Below, one piece after another: positions 55,082-63,700 of a DNA stretch of 64,000 bases. A program made the position numbers and the translations under genes. Position 1 is the first letter of the stretch. Each line of letters opens with the position of its first letter. Where the stretch lies: positions 186,001 to 250,000 of the forward strand of contig JBBCJB010000010.1 of NCBI GenBank assembly GCA_037190485.1. Direction: 5' to 3'. The stretch comes from Parapedobacter sp037190485 (lineage in GTDB: Bacteria; Bacteroidota; Bacteroidia; Sphingobacteriales; Sphingobacteriaceae). The notes below the pieces were generated by a model that did not search any database, was not told the origin of the DNA, and saw only the letters and a list, made by a program, of their open reading frames with translations.

Positions 55082-55105
55082 CAAAGATAACGGATTTCCA
55101 TCCGT
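55082..55105 (-). promoter_or_regulatory. Superoxide dismutase -7 element with adjoining inverted repeat
   Basis: Minus-strand TATCTTTG (plus 55082-55089) is an exact -7 match 26 bases before the start. Directly upstream lies ACGGAT-TTCC-ATCCGT (plus 55090-55105), a 6-bp inverted repeat between the -7 and -33 positions where a repressor could act; it may instead be a weak terminator of tadA. Confidence 0.5.
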
Positions 55106-55133
55106 TTTTGTTTGACAAAATAACAATAGGCTG

Positions 55134-55607
55134 TCAGCGATTCCGTTTATTACGGAAAAATGACGTGACCAACGCGCCGCATTCATCGGCCAGCACACCA
55201 TTCAAAACCAGCGTTTTCGGATGCAATAGCATATGGCCGACGCCAGAATAACCCCGCTTTTCGTCTCGTGCCCCGAACACGACACGGGAAATCTGTGTCC
55301 AGTAGGCTGCGCCAGCACACATGACGCATGGCTCGACGGTGACAAACAGCGTACAGTCGTGCAAATACTTACCACCGATGTAGTTGGCCGCTGCGGTGAA
55401 CGCCTGCATTTCCGCATGCGCCGTCACGTCATTCAACCGTTCGGTGAGGTTGTGCCCCCGGCCGATGATGCGCCCGCCATGCACAATCACGGCACCGATA
55501 GGCACTTCGTCTTGCTCCAACGCACGATGCGCTTCTTTCAGCGCTTCCCGCATGAAAAATTCATCTGAAACGGTATCGTTGGCCTCCTCGAAGTTGATGT
55601 ATTTCAT
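55134..55607 (-). CDS. tadA: tRNA-specific adenosine deaminase-type nucleoside deaminase
   Basis: Zinc deaminase of 157 residues that converts adenosine to inosine at the wobble position of tRNA-Arg. Zinc/catalytic motif HAE at 64-66 (VTAHAEMQAF) and PCVMC at 93-97 (VEPCVMCAGAAYW). Other family segments: EVPIGAVIV, GHNLTERLNDV, and VFGARDEKRGYSGVGH. Guanine deaminase or other nucleoside deaminases of the same fold are less likely. It lies downstream of csaA on the same strand (42 bases) and probably shares its transcript from the promoter at 56229-56259. Confidence 0.9.
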   Translation of the reverse strand: MKYINFEEANDTVSDEFFMREALKEAHRALEQDEVPIGAVIVHGGRIIGRGHNLTERLNDVTAHAEMQAFTAAANYIGGKYLHDCTLFVTVEPCVMCAGAAYWTQISRVVFGARDEKRGYSGVGHMLLHPKTLVLNGVLADECGALVTSFFRNKRNR

Positions 55608-55649
55608 GTAGACGTGGGCTATGAGATGCGAGACATCAGACTTCGACTT

Positions 55650-55988
55650 TCACAGCAACTTAGCGCCGTTCGGCACGGGACGCTCGACCGTACTGAGTAC
55701 GATATCACCATGCTCATCGGCAAATCCCGTAACCAAACATTCAGACTGGAAATCCGCGATCTGCTTTTTCGGGAAATTGACCACGCCAATCACTTGTTTG
55801 CCGATCAACCCTTCCTTGGTGTAATGTTTGGTGAGCTGCGCACTGCTCTGGCGGATACCGATTGCATCTCCAAAGTCGATTCGCAGCTTATAGGCTGGCT
55901 TGCGGGCCTTTGGAAACTCACCAACATGGATGATTGTCCCTACATGCAGCGCAACCTTCTCGAAATCTGACCACGTAATCTCTTCCAT
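55650..55988 (-). CDS. csaA: CsaA-like tRNA-binding protein
   Basis: Small OB-fold protein of 112 residues of the CsaA / tRNA-binding-domain family, reported as a chaperone-like or tRNA-binding protein. Family segments are FEKVALHVGTIIHVGEFPKARKPAYKLRIDFG (beta1-2), IRQSSAQLTKHY, and GKQVIGVVNFPKKQIADFQSECLVTGF. Full family length. It starts four bases after the stop of the CsbD-like gene and leads into tadA, suggesting a small operon. Confidence 0.92.
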   Translation of the reverse strand: MEEITWSDFEKVALHVGTIIHVGEFPKARKPAYKLRIDFGDAIGIRQSSAQLTKHYTKEGLIGKQVIGVVNFPKKQIADFQSECLVTGFADEHGDIVLSTVERPVPNGAKLL

Positions 55989-55992
55989 CTCC

Positions 55993-56208
55993 CTAAAGCC
56001 GGTTGCCCGCCAAGTCTGCCAACCCCTTTTTCAATGTAAAAAGCACGTAGTCTCGCGTACGCCTGACACGAATCGCCAAACGACCGATCAATTCATCTTC
56101 CTTACCAGGCTCGAAAGCCAAATCCTCATCGGAGAGGTGGTTGTATTTGCGCCTGAACTTCTCTTGCAAGACTTCCCATTGTTCGGCCTTGATCTTGATG
56201 TCTGCCAT
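55993..56208 (-). CDS. CsbD-like general stress protein
   Basis: A 71-residue, highly charged protein. From the ATG at 56208 it reads MADIKIKAEQWEVLQEKFRR, then NHLSDEDLAFEPGKEDELIGRL, the pattern of CsbD-like stress proteins (a tryptophan, LT/SD-D-DL, GKEDELIG). The alternative start at 56241 would be upstream of the promoter -7 element (56229-56236) and is rejected. Probably a helical cytosolic protein induced by stress; its exact role is unknown. First gene of the csbD-csaA-tadA run. Confidence 0.78.
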   Translation of the reverse strand: MADIKIKAEQWEVLQEKFRRKYNHLSDEDLAFEPGKEDELIGRLAIRVRRTRDYVLFTLKKGLADLAGNRL

Positions 56209-56228
56209 ATCCTTTGCTTGATTTCCTG

Positions 56229-56259
56229 CAAACTTACGCAATCCGCCAATCTCAACAAA
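56229..56259 (-). promoter_or_regulatory. Promoter of the CsbD-like/csaA/tadA operon
   Basis: Minus strand TTTG (plus 56256-56259), 19-bp spacer, TAAGTTTG (plus 56229-56236): a complete -33/-7 match, 20 bases before the start at 56208. Confidence 0.75.
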
Positions 56260-56354
56260 GTTTGTGTTCTATTCATTTTCGGCTTGAATTTTGTTAATGC
56301 TTAATCCGAACAGTTTATCATAACCGTATTTACGTATTTTAAAAGATGATCACT

Positions 56355-56948
56355 ATGAAAAAAATTGTTATCCTGGCGTTGCTCGTAACGGTAGCCGCGG
56401 GCGCGAACGCCCAATTGTTGCCGAGCTTCCAATTCGGGGTAAAAGGTGGGCTTAACTTCGCCAGCCTCAAATCAGAAGACGGCGCATGGTTAGACGCCAG
56501 TAGCCGTACCGGCTATCAAGTCGGTGTGTGGGCGCGCGTAGGCGGTGCCGGCGTACACTTCCAACCCGAACTTTATTTGACGGGTAAAAGCTCTGAAGCC
56601 AAGTTGGTATCCACCGACGAAGAAGGAAAAGTGACATTTACATCGTTGGACTTACCGTTACTGCTCGGTACGCGAATCGGACTGGGGCCCGCGGGGTTGC
56701 GGATTCACGCCGGTCCGGTCGTTTCTTTTGTAGTCGATAAAAGTATTGGCGAATCGTTACAGCAAGTGACCCAATTCAGCGAATATAAAAACCAAGCGTT
56801 CGCGGTAACCGGTGGCCTTGGATTGGACATCAGCAATTTCCGCGCGGATTTGCGTTATGAGCATGGCCTCAGCGAATTGAGCAAGAATGACGCGGCCCCA
56901 CAAAAAGTAAATTTATGGACGATTGGGATAGGCTATCGCTTGTTCTAA
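56355..56948 (+). CDS. Small outer-membrane beta-barrel protein (porin family)
   Basis: A 197-residue secreted protein with a clean signal peptide (MKKIVILALLVTVAAGANAQ) and an eight-strand-type barrel of the OmpA/PorT-like outer membrane protein group: FGVKGGLNFASLKS, GYQVGVWARVGGAGVHFQPELYLTGKS, VTFTSLDLPLLLGTRIGLGPAG, AVTGGLGLDISNFRADLRYEHGL and the C-terminal WTIGIGYRLF ending in Phe. The ATG at 56355 is preferred to 56346. Stands alone, with its own terminator at 56975. Role unknown; such proteins are often structural. Confidence 0.87.
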   Translation: MKKIVILALLVTVAAGANAQLLPSFQFGVKGGLNFASLKSEDGAWLDASSRTGYQVGVWARVGGAGVHFQPELYLTGKSSEAKLVSTDEEGKVTFTSLDLPLLLGTRIGLGPAGLRIHAGPVVSFVVDKSIGESLQQVTQFSEYKNQAFAVTGGLGLDISNFRADLRYEHGLSELSKNDAAPQKVNLWTIGIGYRLF

Positions 56949-56974
56949 GCTCCGAAACCCTGCACTCACGGACG

Positions 56975-57004
56975 CGCCGTTTCTGTAAAAGAAACGGCGT
57001 TTTT
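56975..57004 (+). terminator. Rho-independent terminator after the outer-membrane barrel gene
   Basis: Perfect 10-bp stem CGCCGTTTCT (56975-56984) with AGAAACGGCG (56990-56999), a 5-base loop and a T-run from 57000. Confidence 0.92.
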
Positions 57005-57088
57005 ATTTTTCAGCCAGCCAAATAACATTAGAAAGTTTCTAAATTAGTGATTTTCCTTGCATCTTTTCACCGATATTAAATCTATTGG

Positions 57089-57096
57089 TAGATTTG
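57089..57096 (+). promoter_or_regulatory. -7 element of the sdhCAB operon
   Basis: TAGATTTG, exact TAnnTTTG match, ending 26 bases before sdhC. The -33 position holds CTTTTC (about 57063-57068), lacking the G, so the -33 is weak. Confidence 0.6.
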
Positions 57097-57122
57097 CTTA
57101 CCGAATTTAAATAGCAAGGAGA

Positions 57123-57896
57123 ATGAGTAAATCTAAACACATGTTATCTTCTTCTCTGGGGAAGAAACTGATCATGAGTTTAACCGGTCTGTTTTTGTGT
57201 ACGTTCTTGATCGTTCACCTGACGGGCAACCTGCAATTGTTTTACGATGATCAGGGCAAGGCCTTTAATGACTACGCCTATTTCATGACACATTTCACGC
57301 CGATAAAGATCGTTTCTTACCTTTTATACGCGGCTATCGTTGTGCACGCAATTTATGCACTGATCCTGACCATCCATAACAAGCGGGCTAGACCAGTCAG
57401 CTATGCGGCATACCAGGGATCGGCCAACAGCGCCTGGAGTTCGCGTAACATGGGGATATTGGGCACGGTCCTATTGGTGTTCATCGTGACACACATGTAT
57501 CATTTCTGGTGGAAATTCCATAACGACCAGGTACCTTATATAGAATACCGCACCGACCTGAATTCGAATGAGACGACTTCAACAGCGCTGGTGGCAGGCG
57601 AGTTTACGGATTACGTCAAATACGTGGACAATGGCGTGGAAATCACGAAAGCCCGCGACCTCTACAAGCAGGTATCGTTCACATTCAAGGAATGGTATTG
57701 GGTGGCCCTGTACGTGCTTGCCATGGCAGCACTCTCGTTCCACCTCATCCACGGCTTCAAAAGCGCGTTCCAAACCTTGGGATTCGACCATAAAAAGTAT
57801 GCACCTATCATCCGTTTCTTGGGTATCTGGGTATTCGGGGTAGCCATACCGATCGGTTTCGCGGCTATGCCGTTGTATTTTTATTTTGTGAAGTAG
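57123..57896 (+). CDS. sdhC: Succinate dehydrogenase cytochrome b558 subunit
   Basis: Membrane anchor of succinate:quinone oxidoreductase (complex II), 257 residues, with the five-span di-haem form usual in Bacteroidota. Spans are visible at about 15-35 (KLIMSLTGLFLCTFLIVHLTGN), 60-85 (IVSYLLYAAIVVHAIYALIL), 112-135 (GILGTVLLVFIVTHMYHFWW), 185-208 (WYWVALYVLAMAALSFHLIHGF) and 230-255. Conserved histidines suited to haem ligation lie in these spans (HLTGN, VVHAIY, THMYHF, FHLIHG). It is followed by sdhA after 21 bases. Confidence 0.95.
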   Translation: MSKSKHMLSSSLGKKLIMSLTGLFLCTFLIVHLTGNLQLFYDDQGKAFNDYAYFMTHFTPIKIVSYLLYAAIVVHAIYALILTIHNKRARPVSYAAYQGSANSAWSSRNMGILGTVLLVFIVTHMYHFWWKFHNDQVPYIEYRTDLNSNETTSTALVAGEFTDYVKYVDNGVEITKARDLYKQVSFTFKEWYWVALYVLAMAALSFHLIHGFKSAFQTLGFDHKKYAPIIRFLGIWVFGVAIPIGFAAMPLYFYFVK

Positions 57897-57917
57897 CGCC
57901 TCAATAGTATATCGATT

Positions 57918-59849
57918 ATGTTAGATTCTAAAGTACCAGCAGGCCCTTTGGCCGAAAAATGGTCGAAGCATAAGTTCAACCTCAAATTGGTCAACCCGGC
58001 CAATAAGCGCAAATATACCATCATCGTTGTAGGAACGGGTTTGGCGGGATCTTCCGCCGCGGCTTCATTGGCTGAGCTGGGTTACAACGTCAAGGCGTTC
58101 TGCTACCAAGATAGCCCCAGACGGGCGCACTCCATCGCCGCACAAGGGGGTATCAATGCAGCAAAAAACTACCAGAACGATGGCGATAGCGTCTTCCGGC
58201 TCTTTTACGATACCATCAAAGGGGGTGACTATCGGGCCCGCGAGGCCAATGTACACCGACTGGCCGAGGTTTCGGTGAATATAATCGACCAATGCGTGGC
58301 GCAAGGCGTGCCGTTCGCCCGCGAATACGGCGGCCTACTCGACAATCGTTCGTTTGGCGGCGCGCAGGTATCGCGGACATTCTATGCGCGTGGCCAAACA
58401 GGACAGCAATTGCTCTTGGGTGCGTATTCCGCGCTGAACCGCCAAATAGAAAAGGGTAAGGTACAGATGTATAACCGGCATGAAATGCTGGATTTGGTTA
58501 CCATAGACGGCCACGCCCGCGGCATCATTACCCGCAACATGGTAACTGGTGCCATTGAATCGCACGAAGGACATGCCGTATTGCTTTGCACGGGTGGGTA
58601 CGGCAACGTGTTTTTCCTTTCGACCAACGCCATGGGCTGTAATGTCACCGCAGCTTGGCGCGCGCACAAACGGGGAGCTTTTTTCGCCAACCCGTGCTAC
58701 ACGCAAATCCATCCTACCTGCATCCCCGTTACCGGCGACCATCAGTCTAAGCTGACCTTGATGTCCGAATCGTTACGTAACGATGGCCGGGTTTGGGTAC
58801 CGAAGACGGTTGAATTGGCACAGAAACTGCGTAAAGGCGAGATCAAGATTTCAGACATCAAGGAAGAAGACCGCGACTATTACCTGGAGCGGAAATACCC
58901 CTCGTTCGGCAATCTTGTGCCGCGCGACGTCGCTTCACGCAACGCCAAGGAAGTGGTCGACGAAGGCCGTGGCGTAGGAACCTCAGGCATCGCGGTATAC
59001 CTTGATTTCGAAGATGCCATCAAACGGCTTGGCGAAGATGCGGTACGGGCCAAGTATGGCAACCTCTTTGATATGTATTATCAAATCACCGACGAAAACC
59101 CGTATAAACAGCCCATGCGGATTTACCCCGCCGTACACTACACCATGGGCGGCGTATGGGTGGACTATAACTTGATGACCACGGTACCTGGCCTGTACGC
59201 GCTTGGCGAATGTAACTTCTCGGATCACGGAGCCAATCGGCTTGGCGCCTCGGCGTTGATGCAGGGATTGGCCGATGGCTACTTCGTGATTCCGTATACG
59301 GTCGGTGACTACCTCGCTAGCTTGGGTTTTGCAAAAGTGGATAAAAACCATCCCAATTTCGAGAAAACCCGCAAAGAGGTGGAAGATCGCGTACACCAAC
59401 TGCTCGCGCTCAAAGGCACCAAAACGGTCGACGATATCCACAAGAAGCTCGGTCACATCATGTGGGAATACTGTGGCATGGCCCGGAATGAGGAAGGCCT
59501 TAAGAAAGCGAAAGGATTGATCCAGGAGCTGAAGAAGGAGTTCTGGAGCGATGTGACCGTACTAGGTGAAAATGAGGAAATGAACCAATCGCTAGAAAAG
59601 GCCGGCCGCGTGGCCGACTTTCTCGAACTTGGCGAATTGATGGTGGACGATGCGCTGAATCGCCGCGAATCCTGCGGCGGCCATTTCCGAGAGGAAAGCC
59701 AGACAGAGGAGGGCGAAGCCAAGCGGGATGACGATAACTTCCGGTATGTGGCCGCTTGGGAATACAAGGGAGATGACCAACCAGAAGTATTGCACCAAGA
59801 GGCGCTGGAATTCGAGAATGTAAAACTCACACAGCGAAGCTATAAATAA
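57918..59849 (+). CDS. sdhA: Succinate dehydrogenase / fumarate reductase flavoprotein subunit
   Basis: Catalytic FAD subunit of complex II, 643 residues, on the cytoplasmic face. The dinucleotide fold is IVVGTGLAGSSAAASLAELG (about 36-55); the flavin-linked HSIAAQGGINAAKNY (about 71-85), substrate-site LDNRSFGGAQVSRTF, CTQIHPTCIPV, and PAVHYTMGGVWVDY and GANRLGASALMQGLADGYF are all typical. Length is normal for the Bacteroidota b558-linked enzyme. It oxidises succinate to fumarate in the TCA cycle and passes electrons to SdhB. Middle gene of sdhCAB. Confidence 0.97.
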   Translation: MLDSKVPAGPLAEKWSKHKFNLKLVNPANKRKYTIIVVGTGLAGSSAAASLAELGYNVKAFCYQDSPRRAHSIAAQGGINAAKNYQNDGDSVFRLFYDTIKGGDYRAREANVHRLAEVSVNIIDQCVAQGVPFAREYGGLLDNRSFGGAQVSRTFYARGQTGQQLLLGAYSALNRQIEKGKVQMYNRHEMLDLVTIDGHARGIITRNMVTGAIESHEGHAVLLCTGGYGNVFFLSTNAMGCNVTAAWRAHKRGAFFANPCYTQIHPTCIPVTGDHQSKLTLMSESLRNDGRVWVPKTVELAQKLRKGEIKISDIKEEDRDYYLERKYPSFGNLVPRDVASRNAKEVVDEGRGVGTSGIAVYLDFEDAIKRLGEDAVRAKYGNLFDMYYQITDENPYKQPMRIYPAVHYTMGGVWVDYNLMTTVPGLYALGECNFSDHGANRLGASALMQGLADGYFVIPYTVGDYLASLGFAKVDKNHPNFEKTRKEVEDRVHQLLALKGTKTVDDIHKKLGHIMWEYCGMARNEEGLKKAKGLIQELKKEFWSDVTVLGENEEMNQSLEKAGRVADFLELGELMVDDALNRRESCGGHFREESQTEEGEAKRDDDNFRYVAAWEYKGDDQPEVLHQEALEFENVKLTQRSYK

Positions 59850-59858
59850 TCCAAGACC

Positions 59859-60629
59859 ATGAGTGGAAACATGAACCTGACGCTGAAGGTATGGCGTCAA
59901 AAAAACGATAAGAACAGGGGCAAATTCGTTACCTACCAAGCGAATGGCATATCGCCCGACATGTCTTTCCTCGAGATGCTTGACGTCGTGAACGAAGAGT
60001 TGGTACGGAAGGGAGAAGATCCCATCCATTTCGACCATGATTGCCGGGAAGGGATTTGCGGGATGTGCTCGCTGCATATCAACGGCAGGCCGCACGGGCC
60101 CAAACAGGGAACTACAACCTGCCAATTGCATATGCGGAGTTTCCACGATGGCCAAACCATCGTCATCGAACCTTGGCGGGCGGCCGCCTTCCCAGTCATC
60201 AAGGACTTGGCTGTTGACCGGTCGGCCTTTGACCGTATCCAACAAGCAGGCGCTTACGTGAATGTGAATACAGGTGGCGTGCCGGATGCAAACAGCATCC
60301 CGATTCCAAAAGTTACGGCAGACGAAGCCTTCGAATCCGCTACTTGCATCGGCTGTGGGGCTTGCGTCGCCGCGTGCAAAAATGCATCGGCCATGCTATT
60401 CGTCTCGGCCAAGATTTCGCAATACGCGTTGTTGCCACAAGGCCAAACCGAACGCTACAGCCGAGCCCAAGCGATGGTAGCCCAAATGGATGAAGAAGGT
60501 TTTGGCAGCTGTACCAATACCGGGGCTTGCGAAGCCGAATGCCCGGTAGGTATCAAACTGACCAACATTGCCCGGATGAATCGCGAATACCTCACGGCCA
60601 AGATTTTCAAGGAGGAAGAAGCACACTGA
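59859..60629 (+). CDS. sdhB: Succinate dehydrogenase / fumarate reductase iron-sulfur subunit
   Basis: Electron-transfer subunit of complex II, 256 residues. The [2Fe-2S] ligands are in CREGICGMCSLHINGRPHG and TTTCQLHM; the C-terminal ferredoxin domain has CIGCGACVAACKNASAML and CTNTGACEAECPVGIKLTNI, for the [4Fe-4S] and [3Fe-4S] clusters. Starts nine bases after sdhA; a strong terminator follows 37 bases after its stop, closing the operon. An internal ATG at 59871 is a possible alternative start. Confidence 0.97.
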   Translation: MSGNMNLTLKVWRQKNDKNRGKFVTYQANGISPDMSFLEMLDVVNEELVRKGEDPIHFDHDCREGICGMCSLHINGRPHGPKQGTTTCQLHMRSFHDGQTIVIEPWRAAAFPVIKDLAVDRSAFDRIQQAGAYVNVNTGGVPDANSIPIPKVTADEAFESATCIGCGACVAACKNASAMLFVSAKISQYALLPQGQTERYSRAQAMVAQMDEEGFGSCTNTGACEAECPVGIKLTNIARMNREYLTAKIFKEEEAH

Positions 60630-60666
60630 TGGAACATTGAGTTCCGTATAAGTATGTAATTTATTG

Positions 60667-60704
60667 TCCCCGCAACAGGAATGTTGCGGGGATTTGTTAT
60701 TTTT
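60667..60704 (+). terminator. Rho-independent terminator of the sdhCAB operon
   Basis: Perfect 10-bp stem TCCCCGCAAC (60667-60676) with GTTGCGGGGA (60683-60692), a 6-base loop, then TTTGTTATTTTT. Confidence 0.93.
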
Positions 60705-60728
60705 ACGGGTTATTCAAGGCTTTCTGGT

Positions 60729-63700
60729 GTGAGTACGGTGATTAAAATACGGTTGTTGTTATTGGTGCTGACGCTATGCTTCATCGGTACCGCCATCACC
60801 TTGAACCTCACATTCAACGACGAGGAAACACTACTTCTCGATGCGCGCAACATCCAGAACAACTTGCACAAGAAGGCACAGATCGTCCATAATTTCATCA
60901 ATGACACCAGTCACTTCAATGCGCTCAAGGCGATGGACAAGGATGTCAAACTCGCCGAAGACATCCTGGATTATTTCAGCAATGAACACGGCATATACGC
61001 CTTCACCTATGTAAACAGTGAATTGGCCACCTGGGGCACCGATAAACTGGTGCCCAAAACGGACGCCGGCATCCGTGATGGCGTGGACATCCTGAAAACC
61101 GACAACGGTTGGTACGAATCGATAAAGAAAAGTGACGGGAATTTCGCTGCATTGTTCTTGATTCCCATCAAATCCGATTTCCAAAAGAACAATGAATACT
61201 TGAAGAATACGTTTTCAAAGCAGCTCATCAAGACCAACAACTTGGACATCGCTGAATACGATGATGCGCCCATTTACAATATCAGGAGCATCAATGGGGA
61301 ATACCTGTTTTCAGTGAAACTCCGCGATGGCAGGCACGACACCTTTTTTTCCAAATTGGAATTGGCCATGTGGCTGCTTGCCGGGTTTTCGGTAACCCTA
61401 TTATGCAACATCATTTGCATCTGGATGGCCAAGCGGGGGTTGGTCTGGCTATCGATATTGCTATTCGGCGCATGCTTGGCCGGCATCCGTTACCTAGACC
61501 TGCATTACAGTTGGTTGGCGTCGCATTTCTATACGGGCATTTTCGACCCGCGCAATTTCGCCTCAAGTTTTATCTTTCCTCATTTGGGCGGATTCTTGCT
61601 TAACATCATCGTATTTACGTGGTTCATCGGCTACCTGTATACCTTTAGGCATCAATTGAGGTTGCCGGCTTTCGCCTATACTAAACTAGGCAGTCTTTTG
61701 GCACTATCCATTTTTGGGCTGTTGATTTATGCCGCCAGTTACATGACGGCCAGCATATATGAAGGCCTAGTGACCAACTCCGGCGTTAATTTTGACGTCA
61801 CAAAAATCCTTGATCTCAATGGCTATAGCTGGATTGGTCTCGTGGCATTATGCATGAGCATCATGTCGTTGCTCTTGCTCATCGACCTTGTCGCCGAGCT
61901 TGCGAACTCAGTCATCCCCAATCTACGCCGTCTCCTCCTTACCACCGCGGCACTTTTCCTCTTCTTTGTTGTCTTGCACAGCTACTTGGGCGGAATCCGT
62001 GCCTATCCGTTCCCCTTTTCCTTCGTATTGCTCACGATACTGGTCGGACTACGTACGTGGTATATACGGCGGCAAGGTCAATTTGATCTGGCGATTTTCA
62101 TTTCCACACTGCTGTTGCTCGCAGCAGTTACCGCCATCAAGCACGGCCAATTCCAACGCTATAAGAAAGAAGAGCAGCAAAAGCTTGATATCTCGAGGCT
62201 AGAGGCAGTGGATGATGCGAACGCAATCGCGCTATTCCGCGAATTGGAAAAGGAAATCCTGAATGATCCTGTACTCGTTTCGTATTTCAAATTTCCCGAA
62301 ACGGAAAACAGGGATGTACTCAATGAACATTTGAAACGAACGTATCTGAGTGGGTACCTGTCGCGGTATGAATTCGTAGCAAATGAATACGATACCGACT
62401 GGAACCCGATTGGCAATAGCTCAGCCAGCAAACGGGAGGCCTATCGCGATAAAGTGATATCGGGGGCCATCAAGGTATCCGAAAATTTCTATCGGGGCAA
62501 CAGTCGATTCGGTAATTTTGAATATTTCGCCCAATTGCCCGTGGAAGACGAAGGAAATCCACTGGGTATCCTGCTGATCGAGTTGCAGAATCGGTCGTTC
62601 AGCCACGCGACGTTCTACCCTGAAATCCTGTCGGATAGTAGGCTAAGCCAACAGCAAATAGAGTTGACAACGCGATATGCCTATGCGTTTTACCGGGATG
62701 GCAGCTTGGTCAATCAATTTGGCGATTACATTTATCCGCTGTCTCCCGCAGCCTATCCTGCCGAACAGCGCAAGTATATCGCGCTCGGTGATGAGGGTGG
62801 TTTCGACCACATGATGTATCGACCGAATAACCGAACCCTGATTGTCGTAAGCCGACCCCAACAGAGTAGCTGGATGCAACTGGCCGCCTTATCCTTTATC
62901 TTTCTCGTCTTCCTGTTGTTCGCCATCCTGGCTTTCATTTCGCGCTGGCTCGTATTGACGTTGAACAGCAATGATTTCAGCCTGAGGAATCTCCGATGGA
63001 GCTTCCTGATCTTGACGAACAAAATCCTATACAGCACGCGCATACAGACGTTTATGGTAGCGGCAGTGGTATTTACGCTAATCGTAACCGGAATCATCAC
63101 GTTTTTCAGTATCAGCAGCCAATTCAAGAAACAACAGGAAAACAGCGCGCTGAAGTACATCGTGGATATCGCGGGCCGTTTGGAATCCAGGATGATCAAG
63201 GAAGCCTACGCGAACGAAGACTTATCGACCGACGAACGATTCAATACCATCGCTGAATCCATTGGTTCGGACCTCAACCTGTATGGAACCGACGGACAGT
63301 TGCGCTATTCCACCCAACCACGCATCTATGACTTGCGGCTCACATCGCGCTACATGAACCCCAAAGCATGGCTGCATATGGCTCGATACCAACGATCGGA
63401 ATTCATCCAGCACGAACATATCGGTGCCATGAACTTCATTGCCGCGTATGCACCGGTCAGGAATGATGCGTACGAACCGGTGGCCTTCCTCAGCCTTCCC
63501 GATTATGGTTATCAACGGGAGTTTGACCAAAACGTCGGATTGTTGCTGAACACGTTGGTCAACATTTATGCGTTGGTTATCCTGGTCTTGGGGCTGTTTG
63601 CTGTATTTGTGGCCAACAAAATCACGGCACCGCTGGCGTTGGTGCAGCGAAGCCTGGCGAAAACCAGCATCGGCAAGCAAAATGAACCCATTTTCTGGAA

